In this document: positions 1 through 8,549 of the stretch, in pieces
How positions within the stretch are numbered: the stretch's first letter is position 1
Layout: the number at the start of each line of letters is the position of its first letter
From: Bacillota bacterium
Lineage (GTDB): Bacteria; Bacillota; Clostridia; Acetivibrionales; DTU013
DNA length: 64,000 nt
Direction: 5' to 3'
Assembly: GCA_023412915.1 (NCBI GenBank)
Contig: JAEZRE010000017.1
Span: 165,909-229,908 of the forward strand
The notes under the pieces: generated by a model
The model's database searches: none
Seen by the model: only the letters and a program-made list of their open reading frames with translations
Told to the model about the DNA's origin: nothing
Position numbers and translations under genes: made by a program

Positions 1-1
1 A

Positions 2-1318
2 TCCTTCATATCCGCCGGCTTGCCGCATTCAGCTGCAGTCAGCAGCGACGGCAGCGTTTTCTGCTGGGGTGCGAATAATAACGGTGAATTGGGCAACGGC
101 GGCATGGACAATAGTTCGCTGCCTGTTAAAGTCGAGGGGCTGAGCAGTATTAAGGCAGTCTCGGGCGGAGCCGGCCACATCCTTGCGCTTGACAGTTCAG
201 GCACCGTATGGGCATGGGGCAGGAACGAGGATGGTGAACTGGGTGACGGCACAGTCTCCAAGTATCCCACACCTGTAAGGACCGATGCAATTTCCGGTAT
301 TGTATCCCTATCTGCATACGACCATACTGTTGCAGTTAAAAAGGACGGTACAGTGTGGTGCTGGGGAAACAACAGCAACGGCCAGCTTGGCAATGGCACA
401 CGCGAACCGGGCAGTAAGCCCGCAGAGGTCCATGGAATTGATAATGTCAAATCTGCGGATGCAGGGGGCTTCCATACTGTCGCCCTTAAAAATGACGGAA
501 CCGTTTGGTGTTGGGGCAGCAACAATTACGGGCAGCTCGGCGACGGCACGAAAAACGACAGTGTCGAACCGGTCCAGACAAAAGGGCTGGCAGGCATAGT
601 CGCAGTATCCGCGAGCCAGTTCCATACCGTTGCGTTGAAAAACGACGGAACAGTTTGGTGCTGGGGGGATAATTTTGCTGGGCAGCTTGGCGATGGTACC
701 AAAACAGGAAAAAACAAGCCTGTTATGGTCAAAGGCCTCAAAGACGTTATTTCTGTCAAGACCAGCGGTTATCATTCGGTAGCCCTGAAAAAGGACGGGA
801 CGGTCTGGTGTTGGGGCTTTAACAATTACGGTCAACTCGGCGATGGGACGAAAAAAGACAGAACGCTGCCTGCGCAGGTAAGGAATATAAATAACGCGAA
901 GGCAATAGCCGCGTCGAAAAGCGGTACTTTCGCAGTAAAAAACGACGGAACCTTCTGGGGCTGGGGTGAATTCAACAACGGTCAGCGGTTCTCCGGCGGT
1001 ACACCTTTGCAGCTTCCCGGTCTTAAGGATGCCGCAGCCGTGAGTGCGCGCGGTTACGGACTCATGATATTGAAAAAGGATGGGACTGTACTTGCATGCG
1101 GATCAAATATGACCGGTAATTCAACCAAAGGTATGGCTGAAGGTGCTCCCGCTCCTGTACCGGGCATCTCCGGAGTCTCTCAAATTACGTCCGGATGGTT
1201 TTACTCTCTGGCCTTGAAAACCAACGGAGAGGTGTGGGGCTGGAACGATAACTGTTATGGCCAGCTTAGCCTGCCTGATACGGACAGATTGAGGCCTGTA
1301 AAGGTAAAGGGCTTTTAG
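2..1318 (+). CDS. RCC1-repeat beta-propeller protein (5' partial)
   Basis: The frame is open from the first bases of the window, so the 5' end is missing; the TTG at 20 lies inside a repeat and is not a believable start. The protein is built of about nine repeats of roughly 50 residues, each with a core like VWCWGSNNYGQLGDGT preceded by HTVALKNDGT. The first six are well conserved and the last three are degenerate (for example VLACGSNMTGN). This is the RCC1/ATS1 pattern, which folds as a seven-bladed propeller, so nine repeats imply more than one propeller or a longer array upstream. No membrane segment or catalytic motif is visible. Bacterial RCC1 proteins are often secreted or surface proteins. 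The partner is unknown. Confidence 0.9.
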   Translation, partial: SFISAGLPHSAAVSSDGSVFCWGANNNGELGNGGMDNSSLPVKVEGLSSIKAVSGGAGHILALDSSGTVWAWGRNEDGELGDGTVSKYPTPVRTDAISGIVSLSAYDHTVAVKKDGTVWCWGNNSNGQLGNGTREPGSKPAEVHGIDNVKSADAGGFHTVALKNDGTVWCWGSNNYGQLGDGTKNDSVEPVQTKGLAGIVAVSASQFHTVALKNDGTVWCWGDNFAGQLGDGTKTGKNKPVMVKGLKDVISVKTSGYHSVALKKDGTVWCWGFNNYGQLGDGTKKDRTLPAQVRNINNAKAIAASKSGTFAVKNDGTFWGWGEFNNGQRFSGGTPLQLPGLKDAAAVSARGYGLMILKKDGTVLACGSNMTGNSTKGMAEGAPAPVPGISGVSQITSGWFYSLALKTNGEVWGWNDNCYGQLSLPDTDRLRPVKVKGF

Positions 1319-1334
1319 ACGGCTGAGCTATCAG

Positions 1335-1366
1335 GCGCCTGGGCTTTCAGGCGCATCGGTTTTTTA
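1335..1366 (+). terminator. Rho-independent terminator after the RCC1 gene
   Basis: GCGCCTG (1335-1341) pairs perfectly with CAGGCGC (1348-1354) around a six-base loop. A run of six T follows a few bases later. It lies 17 bases after the stop codon. Confidence 0.7.
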
Positions 1367-1410
1367 AGGACATACGCTCATAAAGGCTAGTGTTTTTGGG
1401 GGCATGGACT

Positions 1411-1578
1411 TTATAGGCCTGCGTTTTTGGTTTTTTTATCAGCCTTATCCTTATTGCGTTTGCAGTAGGGAGGATAGCGCTTGTTGTTTTTGTGATGCTC
1501 CAGGCATTCGGCGCACTTTCCGTGGCGTATGCAATTTTTCTTTTTGCAGCTGCAGACCTCGAGTCCGTTTTCCAGCAT
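1411..1578 (-). CDS. Small cysteine-rich protein, 55 aa
   Basis: This is a short open frame with an ATG at 1578 and a GGAGGAGG ribosome site just upstream at the end of the preceding gene. The product starts MLENGLEVCSCKKKNC and continues with a CIRHGKCAECLEHH segment and YPPYCKR. The cysteines are arranged CxC-x4-C-x5-C-x2-C, followed by HH and a last Cys, which looks like a metal or zinc-knuckle site. The C-terminus is Lys-rich. From memory, small proteins of this pattern (CxCKxxxCxRHGxCxxCxxHH) occur in many Clostridia with no known function. It follows the nucleotidyltransferase gene by 13 bases and is probably co-transcribed with it. Confidence 0.75.
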   Translation of the reverse strand: MLENGLEVCSCKKKNCIRHGKCAECLEHHKNNKRYPPYCKRNKDKADKKTKNAGL

Positions 1579-1591
1579 ACCTTCCTCCTCC

Positions 1592-2377
1592 TTAAATATC
1601 CGAAACAGGCGTTTTTCCGTTCATCCATGTCAACTCGGTATCGATTGCGAACTGGTTCGGCCATTTGAACCCGTCGGCTTCAAACGGTACGAAGTCCGTA
1701 ACGCTTTTGTAGAAAGCTTCAACATTAGCCGCATCTTTTGAAGCATAGATATTTTCAATAAGCTTCATGATACCTTCAGGTTTATCTTTCGTTCCCTCGA
1801 GCACTTTAAGAAACCATTTATGGTAAGGATACAAGGTCTCGTTGTGAGCGAGCAGCATTCTTCCGCCGAAAAGCACGAGATTTGTGACCGCGAGATCGAG
1901 CAGATAGCTGTTGCCGCGTTTCAGAGCTTCGGAGCAATACCATTTCCAGGCTTCGAGCTGTGCGCGGAAACGCTTTATATTTTCAGCTTTCTTTTCCACA
2001 GGGTATCGCGTAATCCGGGCGATTAGCTCGCATACCCCGTCGATTCTGGAGAAAACCGGGATGGAGCCCTCGAACGCGAATCTGGCCGGTTCGCTCCCGT
2101 ATTCGGCCACCTTTTTCATGAAATCCACACAGATATATTTACCGTCGACATAGCCATCCTTGTACGTGCAGCTTTCAGTTTCGAAGTATGTCATTTCACC
2201 TGCCTTCAGGCGCGCATCGTAGTTCTCATCCGATATCAGGATCATGATATCCACGTCCGAATTTTCAGCTTCAAAACCGTGTGCTACGGAGCCGGCAACG
2301 AGCAGGCCGAGGACATCGTCCCTCTTTTTTAGTTTTTCCGAAATATTTTTTATCGTTTCCTCATGATGCAAATACAT
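1592..2377 (-). CDS. Nucleotidyltransferase-domain protein
   Basis: The 261-aa product carries the polymerase-beta-type nucleotidyltransferase signature near its N-terminus: GSVAHGFEAENSDVDIMI (around residues 29-46), which is GSxxxG followed by DxD metal ligands. The C-terminal half is helical and resembles the accessory domain of aminoglycoside or MNT-type nucleotidyltransferases. Family members transfer a nucleotide to a small molecule, antibiotic or protein. The substrate cannot be told from sequence. No HEPN partner lies next to it, so an MNT/HEPN toxin pair is not supported. The small Cys-rich gene follows directly. Confidence 0.75.
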   Translation of the reverse strand: MYLHHEETIKNISEKLKKRDDVLGLLVAGSVAHGFEAENSDVDIMILISDENYDARLKAGEMTYFETESCTYKDGYVDGKYICVDFMKKVAEYGSEPARFAFEGSIPVFSRIDGVCELIARITRYPVEKKAENIKRFRAQLEAWKWYCSEALKRGNSYLLDLAVTNLVLFGGRMLLAHNETLYPYHKWFLKVLEGTKDKPEGIMKLIENIYASKDAANVEAFYKSVTDFVPFEADGFKWPNQFAIDTELTWMNGKTPVSDI

Positions 2378-2526
2378 ATGATTAATCCTTTCATAATCTG
2401 AGACTTCTAAATTGCGCTAGTATTGTGAAGGAACAATTTTATTGCTAATCACTATTATAAGCATCTTCTACTGTTGGAATAAAAGGTGATAGGAAAGGGT
2501 CTGCCTTCATCTGACATGCATACCGC

Positions 2527-3423
2527 TCAGATGGCTTGCCTATTTATCAGACTGTCTATCCAGGCATAGCACGAATCCAGTTCCTCATCGCTGACGAGGT
2601 CGGAACGGTGTTCAAAAAGCAGTTTGACGTCTCTGGCTTCCCGCCTGATTATTTCAAAATAATTCTTGACATCGGCCCACCCGTCCTCCGGTTTCAAGCC
2701 CGGCAAAAGCGGATAATGCGGAAACTCTACGGTATTACCCACCTTTGAGTACGACAGGTGCAGCAGTCCTGTATATCTCGTAAACCGCTTCAAAATATCA
2801 ATTACATTTAAATCCGGGTCAATTCTATCCTGCACATGAAGTCTTCCTATGTCCAGACATAATTTGACCGCTCTGAAATCAGATAACATTCCTTCCAAAA
2901 ATGACGTTTCAGTAATATAACCGTTCAGCGCATCTAATTCCAAAACCGGTGTGAAGCTATATTTTATAGCCTTGTCGCTGAGCCATTCGAAAAGTGACTT
3001 ACTGTAACTAACCAAATCTTCAAACAAGTATTCGTTTTCATAAACATACTCGGAACGGTGGTAAAACCTCCATCTGCTCAAATCGAACGATTCTGTGATT
3101 ATCACAGGCTTAGGATAGTGGAACAGGACATAACAAGGCCTGATCCTCATTGATCTGATAAATTCAAATTCAGATTCCATATCGCAGAAAGCCCGTTTCC
3201 GCACGGCGGGGTCCGGATCGAGGAATAAAGGATCACGGGATGCGTAAACCCCAGCCCGCAGTGGAAAATGTATACCCAGCTCCAGGCCTTTCCGTTTTAT
3301 TTCGGACAACAACATTGAAATATCATCCGTCGATCTCATCAGGCAGGCTTCTACGCCATACATCCCTTCACGGTAGTCCTTTTGAAATTTGCAGGGATCA
3401 AACGAACCGAATTGCCCGATCAT
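2527..3423 (-). CDS. Sugar-phosphate isomerase/epimerase-like TIM-barrel protein
   Basis: The 298-aa product resembles the AP-endonuclease-2/xylose-isomerase-like TIM-barrel superfamily. Alternating strands end in metal-ligand-like positions: GIHFPLR, YVLFHYPKP, PVLELDAL, VKLCLDIGRLHVQ, LLHLSYSK and KLLFEHRS. Members isomerise or epimerise sugars, or cut at abasic sites, using divalent metals held by Glu, Asp and His. Which reaction applies is not evident. The ribosome site is weak: a G-run lies about 17 bases before the ATG. Confidence 0.6.
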   Translation of the reverse strand: MIGQFGSFDPCKFQKDYREGMYGVEACLMRSTDDISMLLSEIKRKGLELGIHFPLRAGVYASRDPLFLDPDPAVRKRAFCDMESEFEFIRSMRIRPCYVLFHYPKPVIITESFDLSRWRFYHRSEYVYENEYLFEDLVSYSKSLFEWLSDKAIKYSFTPVLELDALNGYITETSFLEGMLSDFRAVKLCLDIGRLHVQDRIDPDLNVIDILKRFTRYTGLLHLSYSKVGNTVEFPHYPLLPGLKPEDGWADVKNYFEIIRREARDVKLLFEHRSDLVSDEELDSCYAWIDSLINRQAI

Positions 3424-3490
3424 AAAAGCATTTATGGCATTATCCCCCCCGTATCAGTATCCAGCGGTATAAACTCCTATACAACAGGGC

Positions 3491-4291
3491 TTACAGCTTT
3501 CTCAATAGTGCATATGAATCCGATACCTTTTCAAAACCTAGCTTCACATACATCTCCTTGGGCGTATCGTCTTCGTCTGTAGTCAAATATATCATGCGTG
3601 CTCCCTTTGCAAAAGCGGCGCATATCAGGTGCTTCAGGATGGCAGTTCCGAGGCCCTGATGCCTGTACTTGGACAGAACCGTAAAATCTTCTATTTTGGC
3701 CGTGCCGTCATATAAAAACAGATCGCAGTTACCCGCGGGCTCGCCCTGATAATAGCAGATATAGGATTCTATCGAGGCGTTCGACAAATAGACCCGCCCG
3801 CGGTATTTCGCCCTGCGGATGCAAAAGTCTTCGCCGCAGACTCCGCTGTACTGTGTCGTGTCCAGGTATACAAGGTCCTCCACCATAGCCGGATCCGCTA
3901 TTTTACGTATTTCACACTCTGCTTTCAGAGGCCATCCGGGCGGTTCTGCCGGCGTAAATACATACTGGCCGTAATGCTCTATCTGCAGCTTGTCGTCGTA
4001 CTCTTTCAGGCTTGTTGCATGTTGCATTACGTCCATGGTTATTTTACAAAATCCCAGGTTTTCCTCCCGGTTAAGCTTTATTTCCCCAGCAATTATCCGC
4101 AGCAGGTCGTCAAGCGTCGGCGCGCCCTTTATGTGTAAATAGTTGTGATCGTACATATCGCTCATAACTGTATTCCGGTATCTGATGAACCATTCGTTTT
4201 CGAAGGGTTCGGAAAAGCATCGGGTATATGCCCTCTCACACCGCCTGATATTATGGAGCATTTCAGACAATGAAGCTGCCGGTATGTTCAT
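3491..4291 (-). CDS. GNAT-family N-acetyltransferase
   Basis: The 266-aa product has a C-terminal GNAT fold. IEDFTVLSKYRHQGLGTAIL (around residues 197-216) contains the acetyl-CoA pyrophosphate-binding R-x-x-G-x-G/A loop, and the typical YVKLGFEKV strand follows near the end. The N-terminal 130 residues are less typical and may be a second, degenerate GNAT domain. Acetyl-CoA-dependent acylation is expected; the acceptor is unknown. It lies between the MBL-fold hydrolase (14 bases upstream) and the TIM-barrel gene on the same strand. Confidence 0.8.
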   Translation of the reverse strand: MNIPAASLSEMLHNIRRCERAYTRCFSEPFENEWFIRYRNTVMSDMYDHNYLHIKGAPTLDDLLRIIAGEIKLNREENLGFCKITMDVMQHATSLKEYDDKLQIEHYGQYVFTPAEPPGWPLKAECEIRKIADPAMVEDLVYLDTTQYSGVCGEDFCIRRAKYRGRVYLSNASIESYICYYQGEPAGNCDLFLYDGTAKIEDFTVLSKYRHQGLGTAILKHLICAAFAKGARMIYLTTDEDDTPKEMYVKLGFEKVSDSYALLRKL

Positions 4292-4305
4292 TGCTCCATC
4301 ACTCC

Positions 4306-5142
4306 CTACAATTCTGCCGTTGCTCCGGTACGAAAATAATGCAGCCTTTCACCCAACTCTTCTTTCAATATTTCAAAGGCGGGATCACCGGTGCAATGAC
4401 CCGTATAAACATGCTTCACACCCAAAGCTGTGAGCCGCTTTGCCAAGCCTTTGACCTCCTCGGGTTTCCCGCTCATTGAACTTGTACCCTTGAACCCCAT
4501 CAGATGAAACCCACCGAAGACAGCCGCTACTTCCTTTCCGTCGAAGGCTTCCCTTGCCTCTTTTACGATATTGTCAATGCCGCCGTGGCAGCAGCTGTTA
4601 AGGATCACAAGGCCGCTTCCCGCTTCAAACACAAGGCTTTGTTCATGCTCGAAGTCATCGGCAGCAAAGCTTTTTCGCGTTTTTCTGTACATATGGGCTT
4701 TCTTGCCTATTGCAGCAAGTCCGGCCGTCTTATGTGAAATAAGCCTGACGCCTTCGTCTATCTGTCGGTCGCCTTCCACGAAAACAAACCTGTCGTCGTA
4801 ATTATCCAGCAGGCCTTTCGGAATGCCGACATAATGCCTGAACGGACCAATTTTTACATAATACGAGTCGGTAGCCGCATTTTGAATATATACCTTAGCC
4901 TTGCCATTCCGTGAGAAGAAACCTTCAAAACCGCCGGAATGGTCATAATGACCGTGCGATAAAAAGGCTGTATCGATATCCGCAAGATTTATCCCCATTT
5001 TATCGGCATTACCCAGAAAAAGATCGGATGCTCCCGTATCGAGGAGATACTGTTTCCCGTTATATTCGATATGTATGGCGAGCCCATGCTCCCCGGTCAG
5101 ACCACCGCCGGCTTTATTCTCTATAAGCGCTGTAAGCTTCAT
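4306..5142 (-). CDS. MBL-fold metallo-hydrolase
   Basis: The 278-aa product is a metallo-beta-lactamase-fold enzyme. SHGHYDHSGG holds the HxHxDH metal site, NSCCHGGIDNIV holds a third His, and GGFHLMG is a later His motif. The arrangement is like the subgroup annotated as 7,8-dihydropterin-6-yl-methyl-4-(beta-D-ribofuranosyl)aminobenzene 5'-phosphate synthase homologues, seen widely in archaea and Clostridia. The start at 5142 is chosen because a GGGAGGGG site sits just before it and the protein then begins MKLTALIENKAG. An upstream in-frame start at 5193 has no ribosome site. Confidence 0.8.
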   Translation of the reverse strand: MKLTALIENKAGGGLTGEHGLAIHIEYNGKQYLLDTGASDLFLGNADKMGINLADIDTAFLSHGHYDHSGGFEGFFSRNGKAKVYIQNAATDSYYVKIGPFRHYVGIPKGLLDNYDDRFVFVEGDRQIDEGVRLISHKTAGLAAIGKKAHMYRKTRKSFAADDFEHEQSLVFEAGSGLVILNSCCHGGIDNIVKEAREAFDGKEVAAVFGGFHLMGFKGTSSMSGKPEEVKGLAKRLTALGVKHVYTGHCTGDPAFEILKEELGERLHYFRTGATAEL

Positions 5143-5208
5143 TACATCCCCTCCCATACCTTTTCTTATATGCAGCCTGCCTTTATACCGCACTTCTTCG
5201 CGTTAACT

Positions 5209-6132
5209 TTAAGAACATATATATTCGGCGATACTTCCGATATGCGTGTTATCCGTGCCGCAGCAGCCGCCGACGATCTTCAGAGAGATCAAGTCCGACA
5301 GGCTTTGTATGGACCTCGCCAGTTCGTTACAGCCGGAGCATTTTAAATCTTTGGAATTGTCGAGTTCCTCCGGCGGCAGCGGCGAGGTGTTTGCCTGAAT
5401 ACCGCAGAACCTTTGCTTTACCAGGCTTGTCCGGTTGAATTCAAAGGATAACGCCTTATAAAGCACCGTCGGATGCACGCAGTTCGTCATGTAGCAGACT
5501 GGCCCGCGCTCAACATATGCGTCCGTCCGAAGGATCGCATCGTGAATGGTGGTTCCGTCGATCAGCCTGCCGTTCTCTCGTATCATGAAGCTTATGACAT
5601 AGGGCAGCTCCGTTCCTTCCATAGCTTTTGCCATACCGAGAATCTCCGGCAGCGCGGGCATTATTCCCGCAAACAGGAAATCGACTCCCGAACGCTCGAA
5701 CATCTCAGCCTGCCAGGAATGGAATTCGAACGCCTCCTCCTTTTGCAATATGTCCGTCGCTTTATATGCGTCGCCCTTGCAGCCCATCAGGCCGCCGGCA
5801 TACATCTCTATGCCCGAAGCATCGCGCAGCTGTCTGAGAAATTGAACATTATCACAAATGATAGCCTCGTCATACCCTGCTTTAAAAACACGTTCCCTGT
5901 TTGCCCGCCTCGTCGGAGTCGTTGCAATAAAGGGCATACCAAACGTTCCCGCCGTATCGATGTATTGGTACCATAGCTCTCGCAGAGCCGCCTTGCCGCC
6001 CCTGCGGTATAAGATATCCGCAAGCGCAATCGTTTCATGAGGCGCGAGACCATATTCCCGCTTCAATCTTTCACCAATGGCGCCCTCCATCAAAATAGCA
6101 CGGTTGCTTTCAAAGCACGAAACAAAGGACAT
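5209..6132 (-). CDS. Homocysteine S-methyltransferase-family protein
   Basis: The 307-aa product matches the cobalamin-independent, betaine-homocysteine methyltransferase-type barrel (MmuM/Mht/BHMT group). It starts with a LMEGAIGERLKREYG segment. The zinc-binding cysteines appear as MTNCVHP and the paired GGCCGTDN near the C-terminus, giving the usual C...CC zinc site that activates the homocysteine thiol. The protein is self-contained, with no cobalamin or folate domains as in MetH. The methyl donor, such as S-methylmethionine, cannot be fixed from sequence. The ATG follows CAGGAG. Confidence 0.8.
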   Translation of the reverse strand: MSFVSCFESNRAILMEGAIGERLKREYGLAPHETIALADILYRRGGKAALRELWYQYIDTAGTFGMPFIATTPTRRANRERVFKAGYDEAIICDNVQFLRQLRDASGIEMYAGGLMGCKGDAYKATDILQKEEAFEFHSWQAEMFERSGVDFLFAGIMPALPEILGMAKAMEGTELPYVISFMIRENGRLIDGTTIHDAILRTDAYVERGPVCYMTNCVHPTVLYKALSFEFNRTSLVKQRFCGIQANTSPLPPEELDNSKDLKCSGCNELARSIQSLSDLISLKIVGGCCGTDNTHIGSIAEYICS

Positions 6133-6199
6133 ATGCCGCTCCTGACAACAAAGAATAGGTGGTACGACAAATATATGGTATATTACGCCGGAGCATTAG

Positions 6200-6943
6200 T
6201 CAAACCCTTGACCCGAATATGCTCTTCAGACTTACTTCCAATCCGTCAAAAATAAATGAGCTGACCTTTCCATTTTTCCTGTACACCGCGCTTTTTGCGA
6301 GGTCATTATTTTCAAAAAGGTATACCGTAACTTCTTTGCTAAAGGGATTGACGATCCAGTATTCCCGGACTCCCGTGGACATGTACAGGTCCAGCTTCTT
6401 CACCGAATCCCTGCCGCGGGTGCCCTCGGACAGTATCTCCACCAGGAGCTCGGGAACTCCGTCATACTTTTTCTTTTCGTTCAATTTTTGCTCCAGGTCG
6501 CAAATAACCATCAGATCAGGCTGAACGACATTTTTATTATCCTCGGTCCTCTTCAGCGTTATGTCAAAGGGCGCCAGCATGGGCCTGCAAGCCTTCCCCA
6601 TAAACCAGTTGTAAAATATAACATAAAGCTCGCCGAGCGCCTGCTGATGGTCGAAATTCGGCGAAGCCATCATATATAACTCGCCGTCGATATATTCAAA
6701 CCGGTCGTCGCTGTTTTCCGCGATCTCAAGGAATTCTTCATAAGACACTTTTTTAGGCATTCTGGCGTAAGCCTCGGCCTTTTCTTTCAGGTAGCTCTCG
6801 TAAAAAGCTTTTTTGTCGGCATCTTCAAAGGCAACAAGCCTGGCCACCTTACGGCCGTTGCTGGTGATAACGACCTCTTCCCTGGCGGATGCCCTCAGGT
6901 ATTTCCCGAGATTATTTTTCAGTTCCGTAGCTTTAATGATCAC
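6200..6943 (-). CDS. Phd/YefM antitoxin domain fused to Uma2-family nuclease
   Basis: This 247-aa protein has two parts. Residues 1-45 (MIIKATELKNNLGKYL...NGRKVARLVAF) match the Phd/YefM DNA-binding antitoxin fold. After a short charged linker, residues about 68-240 match the Uma2 (DUF820) PD-(D/E)xK nuclease family: RFEYIDGELYMMASP, VVQPDLMVICD, PELLVEILSEGTRGRD and KLDLYMSTGVREYWIV, with the D...ExL..K catalytic pattern. The GTG start is set by GGAGGCG upstream. The fusion suggests that the DNA-binding half targets or represses and the nuclease half cuts, but neither activity is shown here. A near-perfect palindrome lies just before the gene. Confidence 0.8.
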   Translation of the reverse strand: MIIKATELKNNLGKYLRASAREEVVITSNGRKVARLVAFEDADKKAFYESYLKEKAEAYARMPKKVSYEEFLEIAENSDDRFEYIDGELYMMASPNFDHQQALGELYVIFYNWFMGKACRPMLAPFDITLKRTEDNKNVVQPDLMVICDLEQKLNEKKKYDGVPELLVEILSEGTRGRDSVKKLDLYMSTGVREYWIVNPFSKEVTVYLFENNDLAKSAVYRKNGKVSSFIFDGLEVSLKSIFGSRV

Positions 6944-6967
6944 AGAATGTCGCCTCCATCCGATTCG

Positions 6968-6987
6968 GCTACTTTAGCTAAAGTGGC
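6968..6987 (-). promoter_or_regulatory. Palindromic operator upstream of Phd-Uma2
   Basis: ACTTTAGCTAAAGT (6971-6984) is a perfect 14-base palindrome. It extends to 20 bases (6968-6987) with one mismatched pair. It lies between the -10 box and the GTG start, where a repressor bound near the transcription start would block transcription. The Phd domain of the same gene is the obvious candidate ligand, because Phd-type antitoxins bind palindromes at their own promoters. Confidence 0.55.
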
Positions 6988-6994
6988 TATTATG

Positions 6995-7023
6995 ATTATA
7001 CAATACTATATATCAATTATCAA
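6995..7023 (-). promoter_or_regulatory. Sigma-A-type promoter of Phd-Uma2
   Basis: On the minus strand TTGATA (7018-7023) and TATAAT (6995-7000) are separated by 17 bases. The palindromic operator begins 7 bases after the -10 box. Confidence 0.6.
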
Positions 7024-7109
7024 TTTTTGTTTGCTGATTTGTAAATTTGACTCTCTTCAAAACAGGCATACGGGTTTAATATTATTATGCAATCAATATT
7101 GTTTTCATA

Positions 7110-7139
7110 TTGACATTATTGTGTGACATACAGTATAAT
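7110..7139 (+). promoter_or_regulatory. Sigma-A promoter of the padR operon
   Basis: Consensus TTGACA (7110-7115) and TATAAT (7134-7139) are 18 bases apart, ending 17 bases before the PadR start codon. The leader is very short, about 10 bases. Confidence 0.75.
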
Positions 7140-7156
7140 GATCTCGAGGTGGTAAA

Positions 7157-7507
7157 ATGGAATCAATGGATGAACTTGTAAATAGTCTTATAGTGGAACT
7201 GAGGAGAGGGACTCTCATACTATCCGTGCTCAGCCAGTTGAACCGTCCCGAATACGGCTATTCTCTCGTACAGAAGCTGGAGGAAAAAAATGCGGTTATC
7301 GATGCAGGGACATTGTACCCTCTTTTACGCAGGCTTGAGAAACAGAAGCTTTTGTCAAGCCAGTGGGATACCAGCGAAAGCCGGCCTCGAAAGTTTTACG
7401 TCTTGAGCGATGAAGGAAAAATGGTTTATCAGCGCTTAAAGGGTGAATGGAGCGCCCTTTCGAAGCAGCTTGAAGTTTTAATGATGGAGGGCGATAAGAA
7501 TGAATGA
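7157..7507 (+). CDS. PadR-family transcriptional regulator
   Basis: The 116-aa product is a PadR-type winged helix. LILSVLSQLNRPEYGYSLVQKL leads into the recognition helix, and AGTLYPLLRRLEKQKLLSSQW is the family's signature TLYP.L.RLE.... motif. KFYVLSDEGK forms the wing, and a C-terminal helix serves dimerisation. The ATG follows GAGGTGG. It overlaps the next gene by 8 bases, the standard PadR plus HAAS-membrane-protein arrangement, in which the regulator usually controls its own operon. Confidence 0.9.
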   Translation: MESMDELVNSLIVELRRGTLILSVLSQLNRPEYGYSLVQKLEEKNAVIDAGTLYPLLRRLEKQKLLSSQWDTSESRPRKFYVLSDEGKMVYQRLKGEWSALSKQLEVLMMEGDKNE

Positions 7508-8534
7508 AACGAATTTAATCGAACGTTATTTGAACGCTGTGGCAGAGCATTTGCCGGAAGATACGCGTGAAGATGTTAAAAAGGAACTAAGGGCAAATAT
7601 TGAAGATATGCTGCCTGAAAATTCTACGGAAGAAGATGTCCGCAGGGTACTCGAACAGCTGGGCAATCCCGTCGGGCTTGCCGAGGAATACCGCCAGACA
7701 AAAAGGTATCTGATCGGTCCGAGCCTGTATGACAGCTACATTTCAATATTGAAATTGGTAATAGGGATTGCTGTGATCGTATTCTCATTCATCTGGGTCA
7801 TTGGAAACACAGCAAAGCCGGCATTCGATATAGCAAAGCCGCCGGTTGACTTTATAACAAATTTCATTTCCGGAATCATAAGCGCGGCGTTCAATGGTTT
7901 GCTACAGGCATTTTTGTGGGTGACCGTGGTTTTTGTCGTTCTGGAAAGGGTGGGCCTCAGAGAAGGGCAGCTCCCTTTCGGAAAGAAGGTATGGTCCGTT
8001 GACGATCTGCCTGAGGTTACATTGAACGATAAGGGCAGAATAAGCCGCGGAGAGACTGTAGTAGGTTTGATTTTCTCCGTTGCTTTCACAGCGCTGCTTG
8101 TTTTCCAGCCTCAGACCTTCGCCTGGTACGGAAAGACGAGCTCCGGCATGATGCTTGTTACGCCGCTTTTTGACATAGAGAGGCTTCGGCCTTTCATCTT
8201 CTTCATTGTCGTGCTGGCCATCCTTCAGTTCGTAACGTGCATTTACAAGTTCATTGTAATGCGCTGGAATCTGCCGCTTGCCATTGCCAATACTGCAAAT
8301 AATATTGCTTCGAGCATATTGGTATTTATTATGTTTAATGGCGGCAATATTATAAATCCTGATTTTCTGGCACGCTTTGCAGGTGTGGTCGGTCAGCCTG
8401 CCACCGGGTTCACTGTCTCGTCCCACACTTTCTTTTCGGTATTTGTCACACTATGCATTGTCGGATGCGCTATCGACAGCATTTCAGGCTTTGTAAAAAG
8501 CCGCAGGCTCAGTCTTCCTTCGGTAAAATTATAA
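7500..8534 (+). CDS. HAAS-domain integral membrane protein
   Basis: Residues 1-65 (YLNAVAEHLPEDTREDVKKEL... EDVRRVLEQLGNPVGLAEEY) form the HAAS/DUF1700-like helical hairpin that typically accompanies PadR regulators. After it come about six hydrophobic segments at roughly residues 82-102, 122-150, 190-206, 228-252, 262-284 and 306-330. The protein is therefore in the cytoplasmic membrane with a cytoplasmic N-terminal domain. The family is thought to help sense or regulate envelope state; the exact role is unknown. It is translationally coupled to the padR gene. Confidence 0.8.
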   Translation: MNETNLIERYLNAVAEHLPEDTREDVKKELRANIEDMLPENSTEEDVRRVLEQLGNPVGLAEEYRQTKRYLIGPSLYDSYISILKLVIGIAVIVFSFIWVIGNTAKPAFDIAKPPVDFITNFISGIISAAFNGLLQAFLWVTVVFVVLERVGLREGQLPFGKKVWSVDDLPEVTLNDKGRISRGETVVGLIFSVAFTALLVFQPQTFAWYGKTSSGMMLVTPLFDIERLRPFIFFIVVLAILQFVTCIYKFIVMRWNLPLAIANTANNIASSILVFIMFNGGNIINPDFLARFAGVVGQPATGFTVSSHTFFSVFVTLCIVGCAIDSISGFVKSRRLSLPSVKL

Positions 8535-8549
8535 GTCCCGCTCAGTGAT

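Noticed and set aside
308..835. A 175-aa minus-strand frame opposite the RCC1 gene
   Set aside because: It is the mirror of the repeated RCC1 codons and shows no ribosome site or family pattern.
1347..1664. A 105-aa minus-strand frame overlapping the small Cys-rich gene
   Set aside because: It lies in another frame over the Cys-rich gene, which has the strong ribosome site and an ordered Cys pattern; this frame has neither.
1592..2377. MNT/HEPN toxin-antitoxin pair
   Set aside because: The nucleotidyltransferase has no HEPN neighbour; the adjacent small gene is a Cys-rich protein.
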